A DNA stretch of 64,000 nucleotides, taken from the NCBI GenBank assembly GCA_013398955.1, contig VWPU01011645.1, positions 115,001 through 179,000 on the forward strand, read 5' to 3'. The first letter of the stretch is position 1. Each line of letters opens with the position of its first letter. Below are positions 61,861 to 64,000 of this stretch, piece by piece. The stretch comes from Callaeas wilsoni. Lineage: Eukaryota > Chordata > Aves > Passeriformes > Callaeidae. Under the pieces are notes generated by a model. The model saw only the letters and a list, made by a program, of their open reading frames with translations. It did not search any database and was not told where the DNA came from. The translations under genes were made by a program, and so were the position numbers.

Positions 61861-64000
61861 TAAGAGCCTGAACACAGCACTGCTGCAGCAAAGTGGTGGT
61901 GGCATCATTCATCAGAGGATGAGCGATAAGGAGAAGTAGGTCCCTACACTTCACAACTGGTTCTGTGAGAACGGAGGGGCTGTTTTGTCGGGATTCATCA
62001 AAGAGCACAGGGTTAGCACAAGGTACAGAAAGGGGAGACAGCAACGCAGCCTGGCCTGGCCTGCCTACCATGAGCACAGCCAGCCAGCAGCACAGCTATG
62101 CCAGCACCAGGCCCTCTATGCGCTCAGGTTTTGAAGTTTCTAAAATGTTTCTCCCTGGGAATCAACATTTATTTGTTAGGAAACGCATTTCCATTGCGCG
62201 TCGGCCGAGGAGCACCACGAAGGAGGGAGGACAATGACAGCACGCTGAAGTGAGACTGGCATTGCTCAGTGCAAAACTCCTTCCAAAATCACTCGTCCAA
62301 GATAGCAGTTTTATCCACAAGAAAAGGAATAAAGGGAATTTGACACATAATACAAAGTGAAAACCAGAACCTAGATGGGGGAAGGGCAAGTGTGTGAAAA
62401 TCGTGTCACCGCAATGAATGTCAGATAAAAAGGGGTCTGTCACAAATCCTCCACTAATCCAATAATGCGAAAACCTCTTGGTATCACTGAGACATAGCAC
62501 AAGGTAATTTTTTTCATTTTTCATAAACCACTCTATATGTTTAGCCTTAGAAAGACAGCAATTGGGCAAATGTTCGTATCGCAAAACCAGGTCTTTGATT
62601 TTTTTTCAATGGAGGCAAACTGATTTTCATATGTCAGATTTACAATGCATTCCTCAGCCAATATTTTTACCCTGAAGAAGCGCCACTTCTCCCTCAACTT
62701 CCTCCAGTTGTCAGTTGTGTGACAACCATATTTAGAGGTAATCAGACAGGTCATATTACAAAAGTTAGTCAACTTGTTTGAAACCTCAGCTCCTAAACTT
62801 AATGGTATGTTCTACGCATTTCTGACAAAAAGTGACTTATTAATTAATTCAACCTGCAAGGTAATACAGAGCTTTCTCTCTGCATATGTTATTTCAAACT
62901 ATTACACACAAATTAGAGACTGCTCTTTTTCGGTATTTCTGTTACGGAGCTTTTCCTCGAAATACATGCATATCATGCCATGAACTAATTTAGGATCTGC
63001 CAGATTCTCATCTTGCAAGGCCATGTGCATCTTCTGTCTATGTTGACCATGCTTTTATTACTCAAATCATAAAACTCTAAAGAAAAACTAATCCAAGATC
63101 TTTCGTAATGTAAGCAGTTTGCTGTGAAAACACATTTAAAAATAAAACAATGTGTATTAATAAAATAAATACAATCAGAATACAAATGTGCAACAGAAGT
63201 GGTGTTTCATAAGCACAGCTGTCTCAAAGTCCAAGCTGCAGGCTAGAAATCTTAATTTCAACTGACTCTCTTGTAATAATGGGTTACCTTCCTCTAAAGC
63301 AGAAAGTCCATCTGCCCCAGGCAGATAAGTTTTGAAGCATTAAAATAGATAAAAATCTAACATTTTCTTTCTTGCATTGAATATGTGAATTCTAGTGTGC
63401 TATAATGTGAGAATTCCAACATATGACTGTTATGGCATAATATCTCATAGTTCAGCTTGTCATTACCTCACTTGTAATTCTTATGTTAATTATGTTCATA
63501 ATTACTATAAACAGATGTGGTAGAAATTCCTGTGACCTTTTACTTCAGAATGCATTTCTCACTCTTTCCACTTTATTTTAATAATATAGGTTAAACCAGA
63601 GGAAAGTATTTCTGACACACTCTGCATATATGTGTGTACATATTTAACATGAAACCATTTCTGCCTCATATTTCAGCCAAAGGACCACCTACATGCCAGT
63701 ACATTGACATGAAAGTGATGATAACTGAAAAGTCTACCCTGAAACATACCCCTAAATAACTGTGCCTACAGTGAACCTTTTTGTTTAAGTGTAGCTAGAG
63801 CCATCACTGAAGCCTAGGACTTAAATGGAGCACTGCATTTTTATTCAGGACCTTTGTTAATGCAGCAGTATCTTGCTTTACAACTACAAGTACATAACAG
63901 CCATACAGCAATTTATTTTACTCACAGACAAACCATCACCGTCTGTACACAAAACACATTTACAATAAAATCACTATGGATTTCATTAAGAGAAAGCCTA
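61861..64000. other. 5' flank of the CpG island
   Basis: The sequence returns to AT-rich composition beyond about 62250. I see no recognisable exon, transposon or RNA gene. The 140-codon minus-strand frame at 62162-62584 is unrecognised and lacks any supporting feature. Confidence 0.5.

Noticed and set aside
61074..61863. Open frames of 205-252 codons on the plus strand and 112-148 on the minus strand
   Set aside because: They overlap in several phases and both strands within a CpG island, are Arg/Pro/Gly/Ala-rich and match no protein I know. This is the expected by-product of GC-rich DNA.

Overview
The window is vertebrate nuclear DNA, almost certainly avian. It is AT-rich, intron-dominated sequence with a 3'-end fragment of a CR1 LINE and a solo endogenous-retrovirus LTR of a type I associate with neoavian birds. 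No prokaryotic gene structure is present. Nearly all listed open reading frames longer than 60 codons are chance frames in intronic or GC-rich DNA.

The only gene I can support is the 5' part of RUNX1T1 (ETO/MTG8, the corepressor fused to RUNX1 in t(8;21) leukaemia). It lies on the minus strand, so the transcript runs from high to low coordinates. Three shared coding exons sit at the left end: 6041-6178, 2069-2310 and 325-414. They join in frame with consensus splice sites and encode the proline-rich N-terminus, a serine-rich linker and the first half of the NHR1/TAFH domain. The rest of the gene (end of NHR1, NHR2, NHR3, MYND) lies beyond base 1. Two alternative upstream coding exons are readable. 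Exon 1a (donor after 34179) supplies Met-Pro and the first base of Asp. Exon 1b (49165-49252 coding) supplies the 29-residue MISVKRNTW... N-terminus. Both end after the first base of the Asp codon and splice into the exon at 6178.

Layout from left to right: 1-6.2 kb, shared exons and short introns, with a perfect 49-bp tandem duplication; 6.2-34.2 kb, a large intron holding a CR1 fragment (14.25 kb), a small intronic CpG island (17 kb), an LTR with 5-bp target-site duplications (20.6-21.2 kb) and a motif-dense stretch resembling a conserved enhancer (32.5-33.1 kb); 34.2-34.5 kb, exon 1a; 34.5-49.2 kb, intron with purine, CA-rich, G-run and CTG simple repeats; 49.2-49.4 kb, exon 1b; 49.4-60.7 kb, upstream sequence or a first intron; 60.7-61.9 kb, a strong CpG island that is probably the distal promoter; 61.9-64 kb, upstream flank.

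The main biological content is promoter and first-exon choice for one transcriptional corepressor. Exon 1b carries a good acceptor with a long pyrimidine tract, so it can be an internal exon of a transcript that starts further upstream, most plausibly in the CpG island. I found no undescribed multi-gene system. The most useful leads are regulatory: the 32.5-33.1 kb motif cluster, the intronic CpG island with its own splice donor, and an inverted GATA element near 58.87 kb.
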